This document shows positions 10,292 through 19,125 of a stretch of DNA of 64,000 bases, one piece after another. The stretch lies in assembly GCF_002813295.1 (NCBI RefSeq), contig NZ_PHUE01000001.1, forward strand, positions 4,526,001-4,590,000, read 5' to 3'. The DNA is from Flavobacterium sp. 5 (GTDB taxonomy: Bacteria > Bacteroidota > Bacteroidia > Flavobacteriales > Flavobacteriaceae). The position numbers and the translations under genes were made by a program. Positions within the stretch are counted from its first letter, which is position 1. Each line of letters opens with the position of its first letter. The notes beneath the pieces are model-generated. The model searched no databases. It had not been told where the DNA came from and saw only the letters and a list, made by a program, of their open reading frames with translations.

Positions 10292-10846
10292 TTATGATTT
10301 TGGCAAAAGCACGGTATCCACAACATGAATTACTCCATTTGATTGATTTACGTCTGCAATGGTAACTTCAGACATCCCTCCTTTTTCATCGGTGATGTAC
10401 AGATTTTTACCTTTCATCCAGGCAGTTAATGTACCGCCACTTACAGTTTTTAAAATTGCTTTTCCATTCCCCGCTTTAATTGCATTAGCAATATCTGTTG
10501 CACTCATTTTACCTGCTACTACATGATAAGTTAAAATAGTCTGTAGCATTTTTATATTTTCAGGTTTCAACAAAGTTTCAACGGTGCCTTTTGGTAATTT
10601 GTCAAACGCATTATTTGTTGGGGCAAAAACGGTGAATGGTCCTGTTCCTTGTAAAGTTTCTACCAAGCCTGCAGCTTTAACGGCAGCTACTAATGTGGTG
10701 TGATCTTTTGAATTGACAGCATTTTCAATAATGTTTTTTGTTGGATACATTTCTGCTCCACCGACCATAACTGATTTTTGAGCAAAACAAGTTACTCCGA
10801 ATACTAAAGTAAAAAATGCAACTGATAAAAATTTTCTAGTTTTCAT
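10292..10846 (-). CDS. secreted fasciclin (FAS1) domain protein
   Basis: 184 residues. A signal peptide (1-22, ending CFAQ) is followed by a single FAS1 domain. Diagnostic blocks are present: NAVNSKDHTTLVAAVKAAGL, the H1-like GPFTVFAPTNNAFDKLP, the YHVV block (ILTYHVVAGKMSA) and the H2-like NGVIHVVDTVLLP at the end. FAS1 domains mediate cell-surface or matrix adhesion; small single-domain forms are common secreted proteins in Bacteroidota. It is monocistronic, facing away from an exbD-like gene. Ligand unknown. Confidence 0.92.
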   Translation of the reverse strand: MKTRKFLSVAFFTLVFGVTCFAQKSVMVGGAEMYPTKNIIENAVNSKDHTTLVAAVKAAGLVETLQGTGPFTVFAPTNNAFDKLPKGTVETLLKPENIKMLQTILTYHVVAGKMSATDIANAIKAGNGKAILKTVSGGTLTAWMKGKNLYITDEKGGMSEVTIADVNQSNGVIHVVDTVLLPKS

Positions 10847-11078
10847 AAATTTATTAATTAAAGATTATCTAATTCCATTTACGGGATTGCATTTCTTTTG
10901 GTTTTGAAAAAACTGAAATTTTTTAAATTATTTTTAAACCTGCCCAAAAATAAAGTATATAGCCTAAAAATATTTTAGCGTTTTTTCTTATTACATTCAA
11001 AATTTATTATATTTATGAGAACCAATAATTCTCAAAATAAAAAAATATTTAATTATCATTTAGCTTAAATCATTTACT

Positions 11079-11606
11079 ATGGAAAATTCTAAAAAAGTAA
11101 GAAGTAAAAAATTAGATCCAAGAGTTGATTTAACAGCAATGGTGAGCGTTTCTTTTCTATTGATTATATTTTTCATGGTGACAACTGAATTATCGAAACA
11201 GAAAATAATGAGTTTATCCTTGCCTGAAAAAGATATATCTTGTGGAGGTTTTGGTTGTAGTTCTGGTTCAGAACTTCGAATTCAAACAGTTTTGCTTGAT
11301 GAGAATGATAAAATTATAACTTATTCAGGATTATTAGAATGTCCTCTTGAGGCTCCTAAAAAAGTTAAGTATGGAAAAGATGGAATTAGAAAAGAATTAC
11401 AAAACAAACAAATTAAAACACTTAAATATTATGCTGATATGGGATTACCTCACAGGGGATCTATAATAATTATTAAACCAAGTGAGAAATCTAATTTTAA
11501 AAATTTAGTTGATATTTTAGATGAAATGGCAATTGTTAATATTGATACATATTCAATTGTAAATGAGTTTACTCCTGAAGAGTCTAAACTTTTAGCCAAA
11601 AATTAA
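11079..11606 (+). CDS. orphan ExbD/TolR-family biopolymer transport protein
   Basis: 175 residues. The N-terminus has the ExbD/TolR pattern: a short basic cytoplasmic tail, then one membrane helix starting with the functional Asp (PRVDLTAMVSVSFLLIIFF, Asp at 17) and a periplasmic domain. The partners ExbB and TonB are not adjacent, so it must work with subunits encoded elsewhere if it couples proton motive force. Unusually for ExbD, the segment right after the helix carries a Cys cluster (DISCGGFGCSSGS) and there is a third Cys in LECPLEAP. Family confident; partner and role unknown. Confidence 0.82.
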   Translation: MENSKKVRSKKLDPRVDLTAMVSVSFLLIIFFMVTTELSKQKIMSLSLPEKDISCGGFGCSSGSELRIQTVLLDENDKIITYSGLLECPLEAPKKVKYGKDGIRKELQNKQIKTLKYYADMGLPHRGSIIIIKPSEKSNFKNLVDILDEMAIVNIDTYSIVNEFTPEESKLLAKN

Positions 11607-11632
11607 TAAACTAATTTGTGTATTCTAAAAAT

Positions 11633-11660
11633 AAAAAGTCCCAAACTGTTGGGACTTTTT
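11633..11660. terminator. bidirectional terminator between exbD and the OmpA-like gene
   Basis: AAAAAGTCCCAA (11633-11644) and TTGGGACTTTTT (11649-11660) pair perfectly over 12 bp around a 4-base loop, between two convergent genes. Confidence 0.9.
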
Positions 11661-11705
11661 AGTATATTCTAATTTAAAAAATGATTATCATTTTAGTATT
11701 TAAGA

Positions 11706-13934
11706 TTATAAATTCTTAATCACAAATTCACTTCTTCTGTTTAATTCATGTTGTTCTTCATCACAAGAATCATCAGGAACGCATTTTACTATTGGAACAG
11801 ACTCCCCATATCCTTTGGCTTGTATTCTGTTTTTAGGAATTCCTTGTTCTAAAATATAATTTCTAGTCGCATCAGCTCTTTTCTGAGAAAGATCCTCATT
11901 GAATTTTGCATTTCCACGACTATCAGTATGCGAGCCAATTTCGACAACCATTTCTGGGTACTTCTTCATTAATTCAACCACACGATTTAGAATTTTTTTA
12001 GATTCTTTTCGGATATACCACATATTGTAATCAAAATAAATAGGATCAGTTTTAATGATTAGGCGGTCTTTATCTTTAACAACATCTTTTTCGGCGGCAA
12101 CTATGGCTGCTGTTTTTTCTTTTTTCTTTGTTTCAGCTAATTCTTTTTCTTTTTTATCGGCTACTAGTTTGTCAGTTTTTAATTGCTGAATCGCTGCTAA
12201 ATCTACTAGTCTTTTTGATTCAAGTGCAATTGCATCGTCTTTTTTCTTTTGTTTAAGATTGTTTGCGTCAGCTATTTTTTGTTCTTGTAAAGCAATAGCA
12301 TCTGCTTTCCTTTTTTGTTCAAGTGCTACTAATTCGGCAGCTTTTAACTGTTCTGTAGCTAATTGTTCTTCTTTTTTAATTATTTCTTGAGATCTAATTG
12401 ACATTGATCCATCATTGGTTTTATTTCTCTCTTTCGAAATAGTTAATGATTTTGAATCCTCAGTATAATTTTCTTTAGTTACAAATAAGGTGTATTTGGA
12501 TTCACATTCAACAGAAAAACTAAATTTTCCATCCATTGATGTTATTGCATTTTCAATTTCTTGATTACTACTATTTCTTAAAATGACTTTAGCATTTTCT
12601 AATGCTAGATGTGAATCGGTATCAGAAATAATTCCTGCAATATATTGTTTACAATCTTCGACAGATAAGTTTTTAATTTCTTTTAAAAAATAGATGTCAT
12701 CTTTTCCTTTTCCCCCTAGTCTATCCGATGAAAAATATCCTTCTTTAGTATCTGAATCAATATAATATGCAAAATCATCATAACCTGAATTTACAGGAAG
12801 TCCAACATTCAAAGCTTTGGAGTATGAATTACCTTGAACATCTGAAACAAAGATATCCAAAGCTCCATAACCTTCATGTCCATTGGAAGAAAAATACAAT
12901 TTGTTATCTTTAGAAATAAATGGAAATTGTTCTCTTTTGGAGGTGTTGATATTATCACCCAAATTCATTGGTAAACCATACGTTAAACCATCAATAGAAA
13001 CACTGAAAATATCAAAAGACCCTTTTGTTCCAGGCATATCAGAGGCAAAATATAATGTTTTTTCATCAGAACTTAAAGCAGGATGTTCTACAGAATAATT
13101 AGGGCTATTAAAAGGTAACGTCACAATATTTGTCCATTTACTATTTACTAATTCGGCTCTGTATATTTGAATATTTGAGATTTTGTTTGTGTCTTTCCCT
13201 CTTTTACCGTTAATATAATTATTTCTGGTAAAATACATAGTTTGGCCATCTTTTGTAAAAATCGCATTAGATTCGTGCATTGGTGATTTCAAATCCTTAG
13301 AAAAATAAGTCACAATTGAATCTTTTGCATTTACATTTTTCAAAGGAATAGTTACTAAATTTAGGTAGCCTTCATTATTCCATCTATATGTTTTATCAAA
13401 TAGATTTGGTTTCTTTTTGACAGCTGCAAAAACTAAATTATCACCTAAAACGACACCTCCGAATTCTGAATTTACCGTATTAACTTCTAGATTTACAATT
13501 TCGAATCTTTCTCCAATTGCTGAAACATTATTTAAGTTTTTGATGTCCTTATCTAATTTTTCGATTGCTACACTGTTATTAGAGGATTGATAATAGTTTC
13601 TCATAACTGTATTGGCCTCAGTATATTTTCCTTTTGCTTTCAATGTTTGTGCATATCTAAAATAGAAGTCTTCATTGAGGTCTTTACTTTTGCTTTGGAT
13701 TAAAAGAGTATATTGTGCATGAGCTTTATCGTATTGATTAGTGTAGTAATAACAATCTCCTAAATTTTTAATTACATCAGCAGTTTGGTTTTTTAGGCTA
13801 ATTTTTTCAAACAATGGTATGGCTTCGCTATAATATGTTTTGTCAAACAAGCGGTTTGCTCTTAGCAAGTCCTGTTGTTGAGCTTGTGCAAATTGGACTG
13901 TAAATACAATTAAGAGTATATATATTCTTTTCAT
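11706..13934 (-). CDS. TPR/PD40/OmpA protein, PorE-like partner of T9SS cargo
   Basis: 742 residues. Order: signal peptide (1-18), TPR region (about 20-120), a WD40-like PD40 propeller (about 150-425, with FASDMPGTKGSFDIF and YFSSNGHEGYGALDIF), a carboxypeptidase-regulatory-like domain (about 430-510), a long Lys/Ala/Gln coiled coil (about 515-620), and a C-terminal OmpA peptidoglycan-binding domain (about 628-742, VEIGSHTDSRGNAKFNEDLS). This resembles PorE and the OmpA proteins found beside SprF/PorP. It likely ties an outer-membrane T9SS complex to peptidoglycan. It follows the PorP-like gene by 10 bases, in one operon with it and the large type B sorted protein. The coiled coil is unusually long. 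Confidence 0.9.
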   Translation of the reverse strand: MKRIYILLIVFTVQFAQAQQQDLLRANRLFDKTYYSEAIPLFEKISLKNQTADVIKNLGDCYYYTNQYDKAHAQYTLLIQSKSKDLNEDFYFRYAQTLKAKGKYTEANTVMRNYYQSSNNSVAIEKLDKDIKNLNNVSAIGERFEIVNLEVNTVNSEFGGVVLGDNLVFAAVKKKPNLFDKTYRWNNEGYLNLVTIPLKNVNAKDSIVTYFSKDLKSPMHESNAIFTKDGQTMYFTRNNYINGKRGKDTNKISNIQIYRAELVNSKWTNIVTLPFNSPNYSVEHPALSSDEKTLYFASDMPGTKGSFDIFSVSIDGLTYGLPMNLGDNINTSKREQFPFISKDNKLYFSSNGHEGYGALDIFVSDVQGNSYSKALNVGLPVNSGYDDFAYYIDSDTKEGYFSSDRLGGKGKDDIYFLKEIKNLSVEDCKQYIAGIISDTDSHLALENAKVILRNSSNQEIENAITSMDGKFSFSVECESKYTLFVTKENYTEDSKSLTISKERNKTNDGSMSIRSQEIIKKEEQLATEQLKAAELVALEQKRKADAIALQEQKIADANNLKQKKKDDAIALESKRLVDLAAIQQLKTDKLVADKKEKELAETKKKEKTAAIVAAEKDVVKDKDRLIIKTDPIYFDYNMWYIRKESKKILNRVVELMKKYPEMVVEIGSHTDSRGNAKFNEDLSQKRADATRNYILEQGIPKNRIQAKGYGESVPIVKCVPDDSCDEEQHELNRRSEFVIKNL

Positions 13935-13944
13935 TTTTACTTTT

Positions 13945-14883
13945 TTAAAAGAATCTAGGTGATTTGTTATATCCTTTACCCAATAAATCCAAATTATACA
14001 ATAGCACTATTTCATGTGAACCAGAGTTAAATTGGCTTAGATTAGAAGTAGTATAATCATAAGAATAACCAACTCTTAGATTTGGAGTTACATTTACATT
14101 CATTAGTATACTCACAGCATCACCAAATCTATAGGCAGCACCTAGTTCGAACTTTTCATTATACAATACATTTGCAGTCAAATCTATAGAAACAGGAGCA
14201 CCTTCTACAAATATAGCCATAGCAGCAGGTTTTATTTTGAAAGATTCATTTATATCAAAGACATAACCGCCTGTTAAATAACCATGAACTCTATGAGTTC
14301 CGAAAGAATTAACTTGGTTGTTCGATGATCCGATATGTTCTGCGGTGAATATGTTTGGAACGGATAGCCCAACATAATAATTATCTGTGAAATAGTAAGC
14401 TCCAACTCCAAAATTAGGTACAGTTTCATTTGTATTTTCAGCAAATGCTAAATCGGTAGAAACATCCCCGCTATTTAATTGAAATCCATTAAAGTTTGTA
14501 CTTATAGTAGAAAAACCAGCTTTTACTCCAAAAGAAAGTTTATGTGTTTCATTCAATTGTAAAATATAAGCGAAATCTGCAAAAACATTGGTTTCTTTTT
14601 TTGCACCATCCCCAATATCATCTGATATTAATGAGATCCCAGTCTCTATTTTGTCATTAATAGGTGTATGAGCAAATAAGGTCATCGTTTTTGGGGCACC
14701 TTTAATCCCAGCCCATTGGTAACGATATAAACTTCCTAAATTAAGAATTGCTGGTGTAGCAGTTGCATAAGCAGGGTTTATCACACTCATATTACTCATA
14801 TACTGTGTAAAATGAGGTTCTTGCTGAGCAGTTGCCTTTAGTATAGAAAGGAAAAAAAACACAAAAAGTATTAATTTCTTCAT
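13945..14883 (-). CDS. PorP/SprF family type IX secretion membrane protein
   Basis: 312 residues with a signal peptide (1-19, ending ATAQ) followed by QEPHFTQYMSNMSVINPAYA, the N-terminal hallmark of PorP/SprF proteins, then alternating beta strands of an outer-membrane barrel. In Flavobacterium, SprF-type proteins are needed for secretion or surface attachment of a large type B sorted protein encoded directly upstream. That is the arrangement here: the 1270-residue protein ends 28 bases before this gene. By that precedent it is probably dedicated to its neighbour. Confidence 0.93.
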   Translation of the reverse strand: MKKLILFVFFFLSILKATAQQEPHFTQYMSNMSVINPAYATATPAILNLGSLYRYQWAGIKGAPKTMTLFAHTPINDKIETGISLISDDIGDGAKKETNVFADFAYILQLNETHKLSFGVKAGFSTISTNFNGFQLNSGDVSTDLAFAENTNETVPNFGVGAYYFTDNYYVGLSVPNIFTAEHIGSSNNQVNSFGTHRVHGYLTGGYVFDINESFKIKPAAMAIFVEGAPVSIDLTANVLYNEKFELGAAYRFGDAVSILMNVNVTPNLRVGYSYDYTTSNLSQFNSGSHEIVLLYNLDLLGKGYNKSPRFF

Positions 14884-14911
14884 TAGGATAAATTTAATAG
14901 TAAAAAAAGAA

Positions 14912-17900
14912 TTATCGGTTTAAGTAAAGTTGCCCCTGTCTTGGAGAGAAGTTGTCTTTATTATAATTGATAATATAAAAATATACTCCTGTAGCTGTAT
15001 CACCATCTATGAAGCTTGAATTTGAATTTTTCCCATCCCAATCTGGTTTGTTTATATTTCCTTTGAATAAAATATTACCATATCTGTTGAATATTTCTAA
15101 GGTAAAATTTGGAAACAAATATTCGATATCCAAAATTTTAAATGTATCATTAACGCCATCTCCATTTGGTGAAAAACCATCTGGTATTGTTAAACCATCT
15201 GGTGTAACATTGCAAGAAGTTAAAGTAACTATTGCTTCTAATGGGTTAGAAATACATTTGGTATTAGGGTTATAATCAATTCCATAGTAAGTAGTTCCTT
15301 CTGTAAGTAAATCTGTATTGGCAAGCGCAATTCCACTAGTTGGTGTATTGTACCAGGTTAAATCTCCTGTGTAAGTAGTGTTATTGGATAAATTTTGAAT
15401 TGTAGGTTTATCGGCTCCACAATAATTTTGCCCATTTGAATTTAATGTTGGAGTTGCTACGCTGTTTAATACTACACTAATAGTTGTAGCATTCGATTCG
15501 CATCCTGCAGGGCTTACTTCCTTTAGATAATAATTGCCTTCAATCAAGGGGGTGTTAGGTTGCAATGGTGTTGTACTGATTGCTGAATCATACCATTTGT
15601 ATTGTGTTTCGTTTGGTATTAAATTAGTTACAGTTGCCAAATTTTTTTCGCAAAATTCTTGATTATCCGCAGTTGGATTACTCGGAATTGGTAGTATATT
15701 AAAATTTTGAGAAATAGAATTTATTTCAGAGGAACAATTAGTTACCAAATTAGTAATATCATTTATAACTAATGAATTGGTACCTGAAACACTAAGTGCT
15801 GAACCGGGGATAGTAAAATCAGTAGTTCCTTCTGTCACATCCAATGGGTCAGTTTGTAAATTAATTATATTCGTACCAGATAATACTGTATAATTGAACG
15901 TAACTTTAGTTAAAATTCCTAATCCGGTAACATTTACATTAAGTGGGAGATTAGGACAACCGTTATTGACTGTAATAGCTATATTGGAAACATCAGGAAG
16001 TGGATTTACAGTAAAATTAACCTTTTTTTCCATATTTAATGCACAACCATTTGATCGATTGGTTATACTACTCATCGTAAAAAGTGTTGGTCCTGAATTA
16101 GGTACATCGGTTGCAAGAATCTCAAAATTGACATTTCCATCAACAACATTTAATGAAATTGTTCTTGGGATAACTGTATTTGCTCCCTCTAATGAGTAAT
16201 TGATATTTATATCGGTTAATGCTCCTAAACCTGATAATTCTATCTTTGCTGGCTCCCCTTTACAAATATCTTTAATGGTTATATTTAAATTAGTTATATC
16301 TGGCGAAGCTTCTATTGTGAAAGATTTACTTATAGTATTGCTTACCGTGTTTGAGCAGTTACTAGGATTGGTAATATTCGTAATTGTGACAATAGATTGA
16401 CCCGCATTTGGAACTAAGTTCGACAGAATTGTAAATGGACCACGACCAGTTCCACCAGAAATAGTTAGAACAGCTGTTATGGCAGTAGCCGTATTCTTTC
16501 CAGTCAAATTATAAACAATAGTATAATCCCCATCGGGAAGGCTCGTATTTCTTAAATCTACTTTTACATCAGAAAACTGGCACACTGTTGCGATTGATAG
16601 TATAGCACTATTAATTTGAGGTGTGACATTTATGACTACAGGGACTGTTTGTAAATCTGAAGAACAACCTGTTATTAGGTTTGTTTCTTTTACAAAATAA
16701 TCTTTAGTTTGTAAAGATGTAGTACTAGTTAATGGTATTGTACTTGTTACAGAATCAAACCATTGGTATTGATTTCCTTGAAGTGGTAAATTTGCAACAG
16801 TTGCATTATCAGCTGTACAGAAAGACTGTGGACCTAGTAAAGGTTTATTTGGTAGCGGATTAACTTTAAAATTAGCCCCCTTATTTATGTGATCAATAAA
16901 ACAACCTGTTAAAATGTTTGTTATACTATTTATAGTAATAGTGGTCGGTCCACTATTTGGGATATCAATACCTTGAATTGAAAATTTAACTTCACCTGAT
17001 CCCGCAATTAGAGAAATAACTCTAGAAGTAGTAATATTGCTTACAGAAAGGTTATAGGTTACTTCGATTTTAGTTAATGTCCCTAAACCTGTTAGCTTTA
17101 CCTCTGTATCTTGATTTATGCAAGCATCTTTAACTGTAACTCCTAAATTACTCATATCTAATGATGGATTTACTGTAAAATCTTGTCCAAGTGTTGAGGA
17201 ATTAAAACAACCTGTATTTCGGTTGGTAATTTTAACAATTGTAATTTTGGTATTACCTGTCCTTGGAATATATAAAGCAGGAATAAGGAAAGTAGCTTTT
17301 CCTCCTATTATATTCATAGTGGCAGGTATCCCATTTAATGTGTTTTTATCACTTAAATTGTAAACAATATCGTAATTTCCATCTGTAAGATTAGAAGTTC
17401 CTGAAAATTGAACTATAGCATCTGCTCCTAAACATACTGGATCAATAGTAAGAGTGGCTGCATCAATTTTTGGACTTGGTTTAATACTCAATACATCTTG
17501 AATTGTTCCTATGATACTTGAACATAAAACTGGGCTACTAATCAATGTTACATCAACTATGCTTATTGTGTAATCTTTAACTTGAGAAAATGTTGGCAAA
17601 AAGAAATTTAATTTGCCACCAGAAAAAAATGCGGTTGTAATAAATGACCCCATCCCAGAAATTGTATAACTTACTCTATAACTTCCGTTTGCAATTGGTT
17701 TAAGTCCCTCTTTTAAAGTTGCAGAATATATTGTAGTTTCCATTTCATTTTCGCAAACTGGATTAGGGTTTATTTTTAGTGTTGCATTTGTAAAATCTAG
17801 CTGTTCACCTAGCGAAATAATAACAGTGGCTGACTGCTCGGTACAAACGCGATCATCCTTTGGAGGTTTCACAGTGTATGTAAAACGATAATATCCTGGT

Positions 17901-18724
17901 CCTTTAGTATTGTATATATTTTGAATATCAATTGTAGAGTCTGTACCGCTACTAAGTTCCGATGTTCCTGATTCAGACCATACTCCGCCAATATCTTCAC
18001 CATCCAATTGATTATATAAATCTACATTTGTGTATGCACTAAGTTGGTTGGAACATAGTGATAAGTAATTGGGTGTACCTGGTTCTGGAGAACGATAAAT
18101 AGATACGGAAATTTGAGATGATGTTTCTGGACAGACACCAAAAGCTTGTATTGTATATTTATAGGAATATGTGTTATACGGAGGAGGAATAGATGCATTC
18201 AAATCACCAGTTATAGTATTTAAGCCCCCTGTATAATCTAGCCCCTCCCAAGTACCTCCACTTTGAGGTGCTAAAATTGGTGTTCCTTTAAAAACTTGAA
18301 ACAAACTATATGAATGATCTGAACTACAGATTGAATTATTTGGACCTGGAATTCCAGCATATCCACCAATTGTAACTTCTATAGTAGCTGTGTTATCAAT
18401 ACAAGCAGCATTTCCATTTACCGTATAGGTATAATGATAAATACCCGCTACATATATTTTTTGAGCATTTAAAATACCAGTAGCTATATTGAATCCACCC
18501 GAATTATCGTCATCACTCCAAGTACCCCCAATAGTGTGCATTGGATCTAAATATGTATTTAAATCAATAGATTGACTACTAATATTTGCTATATCACAAA
18601 CTGAAAAATTATGATCATCTCCAGCACATTGAGCATTCATGTCTATAGAAAAGACAAAAAAAAGTAAAATGATCAGATAAGTTGGAAATGTAAATTTGGA
18701 GGAGAAAAGTAAATTTCGAACCAT
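14912..18724 (-). CDS. large Ig-repeat surface protein with T9SS type B sorting domain
   Basis: 1270 residues. A signal peptide (about 13-31) is followed by repeated beta-sandwich modules. Repeats of about 140 residues share a conserved TNIxTGC-type ending followed by NFTVNPLP, and there are CHU_C-type Ig segments (YQWFDSVTST, YKWYDSAIST). The last roughly 95 residues are a gliding-motility/CHU_C type B sorting domain (IPDGFSPNGDGVNDTFKI ... LEIFNRYGNILF ... GVYFYIINY). It should be exported through T9SS to the cell surface or medium. It is first in an operon with porP/sprF-like and OmpA-like genes. It resembles an adhesin, but no enzymatic domain or ligand was recognised. Confidence 0.9.
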   Translation of the reverse strand: MVRNLLFSSKFTFPTYLIILLFFVFSIDMNAQCAGDDHNFSVCDIANISSQSIDLNTYLDPMHTIGGTWSDDDNSGGFNIATGILNAQKIYVAGIYHYTYTVNGNAACIDNTATIEVTIGGYAGIPGPNNSICSSDHSYSLFQVFKGTPILAPQSGGTWEGLDYTGGLNTITGDLNASIPPPYNTYSYKYTIQAFGVCPETSSQISVSIYRSPEPGTPNYLSLCSNQLSAYTNVDLYNQLDGEDIGGVWSESGTSELSSGTDSTIDIQNIYNTKGPGYYRFTYTVKPPKDDRVCTEQSATVIISLGEQLDFTNATLKINPNPVCENEMETTIYSATLKEGLKPIANGSYRVSYTISGMGSFITTAFFSGGKLNFFLPTFSQVKDYTISIVDVTLISSPVLCSSIIGTIQDVLSIKPSPKIDAATLTIDPVCLGADAIVQFSGTSNLTDGNYDIVYNLSDKNTLNGIPATMNIIGGKATFLIPALYIPRTGNTKITIVKITNRNTGCFNSSTLGQDFTVNPSLDMSNLGVTVKDACINQDTEVKLTGLGTLTKIEVTYNLSVSNITTSRVISLIAGSGEVKFSIQGIDIPNSGPTTITINSITNILTGCFIDHINKGANFKVNPLPNKPLLGPQSFCTADNATVANLPLQGNQYQWFDSVTSTIPLTSTTSLQTKDYFVKETNLITGCSSDLQTVPVVINVTPQINSAILSIATVCQFSDVKVDLRNTSLPDGDYTIVYNLTGKNTATAITAVLTISGGTGRGPFTILSNLVPNAGQSIVTITNITNPSNCSNTVSNTISKSFTIEASPDITNLNITIKDICKGEPAKIELSGLGALTDININYSLEGANTVIPRTISLNVVDGNVNFEILATDVPNSGPTLFTMSSITNRSNGCALNMEKKVNFTVNPLPDVSNIAITVNNGCPNLPLNVNVTGLGILTKVTFNYTVLSGTNIINLQTDPLDVTEGTTDFTIPGSALSVSGTNSLVINDITNLVTNCSSEINSISQNFNILPIPSNPTADNQEFCEKNLATVTNLIPNETQYKWYDSAISTTPLQPNTPLIEGNYYLKEVSPAGCESNATTISVVLNSVATPTLNSNGQNYCGADKPTIQNLSNNTTYTGDLTWYNTPTSGIALANTDLLTEGTTYYGIDYNPNTKCISNPLEAIVTLTSCNVTPDGLTIPDGFSPNGDGVNDTFKILDIEYLFPNFTLEIFNRYGNILFKGNINKPDWDGKNSNSSFIDGDTATGVYFYIINYNKDNFSPRQGQLYLNR

Positions 18725-18743
18725 AAAATTTGTTTAGTTTTAT

Positions 18744-18751
18744 CAAAAATA
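18744..18751 (-). promoter_or_regulatory. possible -7 element for the type B adhesin operon
   Basis: On the minus strand TATTTTTG matches TAnnTTTG about 20 bases before the gene start. No TTTG is found at the expected upstream spacing, so this is tentative. Confidence 0.3.
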
Positions 18752-18970
18752 AGCATTTTCAGATTTTAAAATGCAGTTTTATGCTTTTTAATTGATTTAT
18801 ATGCTTTATATGTATATAATAACTTAAGTTGCCTTAAAATGGGTAACAAGTATTGCAATATTAGATGTAAAAAAAAATATTAGAACTAAAAAGTAAACTT
18901 TCTTAATGTAAGATTTTTAAACAATAATACGACTTTTTTATTAATTTTTTATTGATTAAAATATTGAATA

Positions 18971-19077
18971 TAAAAAAAGCTCCACATTTTTGTGGAGCTC
19001 TATATTCGGAAAAATTTAAGAATTATTTTTTGTTTTTTTTATTTTAGTTTTTAATGAAGTTAATACATTATAGTTAT
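18971..19077 (-). repeat. decayed copy of the rpsA 3' end and its terminator
   Basis: This stretch aligns with 21842-21951, the last codons of rpsA plus its terminator. TATATTC and AAGAATTATTTTTT are identical, and 24 of the last 30 aligned bases match. Read on the minus strand it still resembles the rpsA tail (VLTSLKTKI versus VLAALKAKM), but small deletions shift the frame past the stop. It lies just downstream of the LRR gene, giving a direct repeat that brackets that gene. It is a vestige, not a gene. Confidence 0.85.
18978..18999 (-). terminator. terminator hairpin inside the rpsA-tail remnant
   Basis: AGCTCCACA (18978-18986) pairs perfectly with TGTGGAGCT (18991-18999), with a T-run on the minus-strand side. 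The sequence differs from the rpsA terminator at several stem positions, yet pairing is kept. It probably terminates the LRR gene. Confidence 0.75.
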
Positions 19078-19125
19078 TGTTAGTATGTGCTTTTGAATCA
19101 AAAAAACAGATCAAACAAATCAAAG

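Larger units (their letters stand above)
18725..19125. other. 401-base intergenic region
   Basis: Holds the promoter region of the type B adhesin, a small hairpin near 18753-18775, the rpsA-tail remnant and its terminator. No open frame of convincing character was seen. Confidence 0.7.

Noticed and set aside
15009..17363. Several plus-strand open frames of 60-100 codons opposite the large surface protein
   Set aside because: They are antisense shadows of a long, clearly coding repeat protein and lack start signals or recognisable domains.
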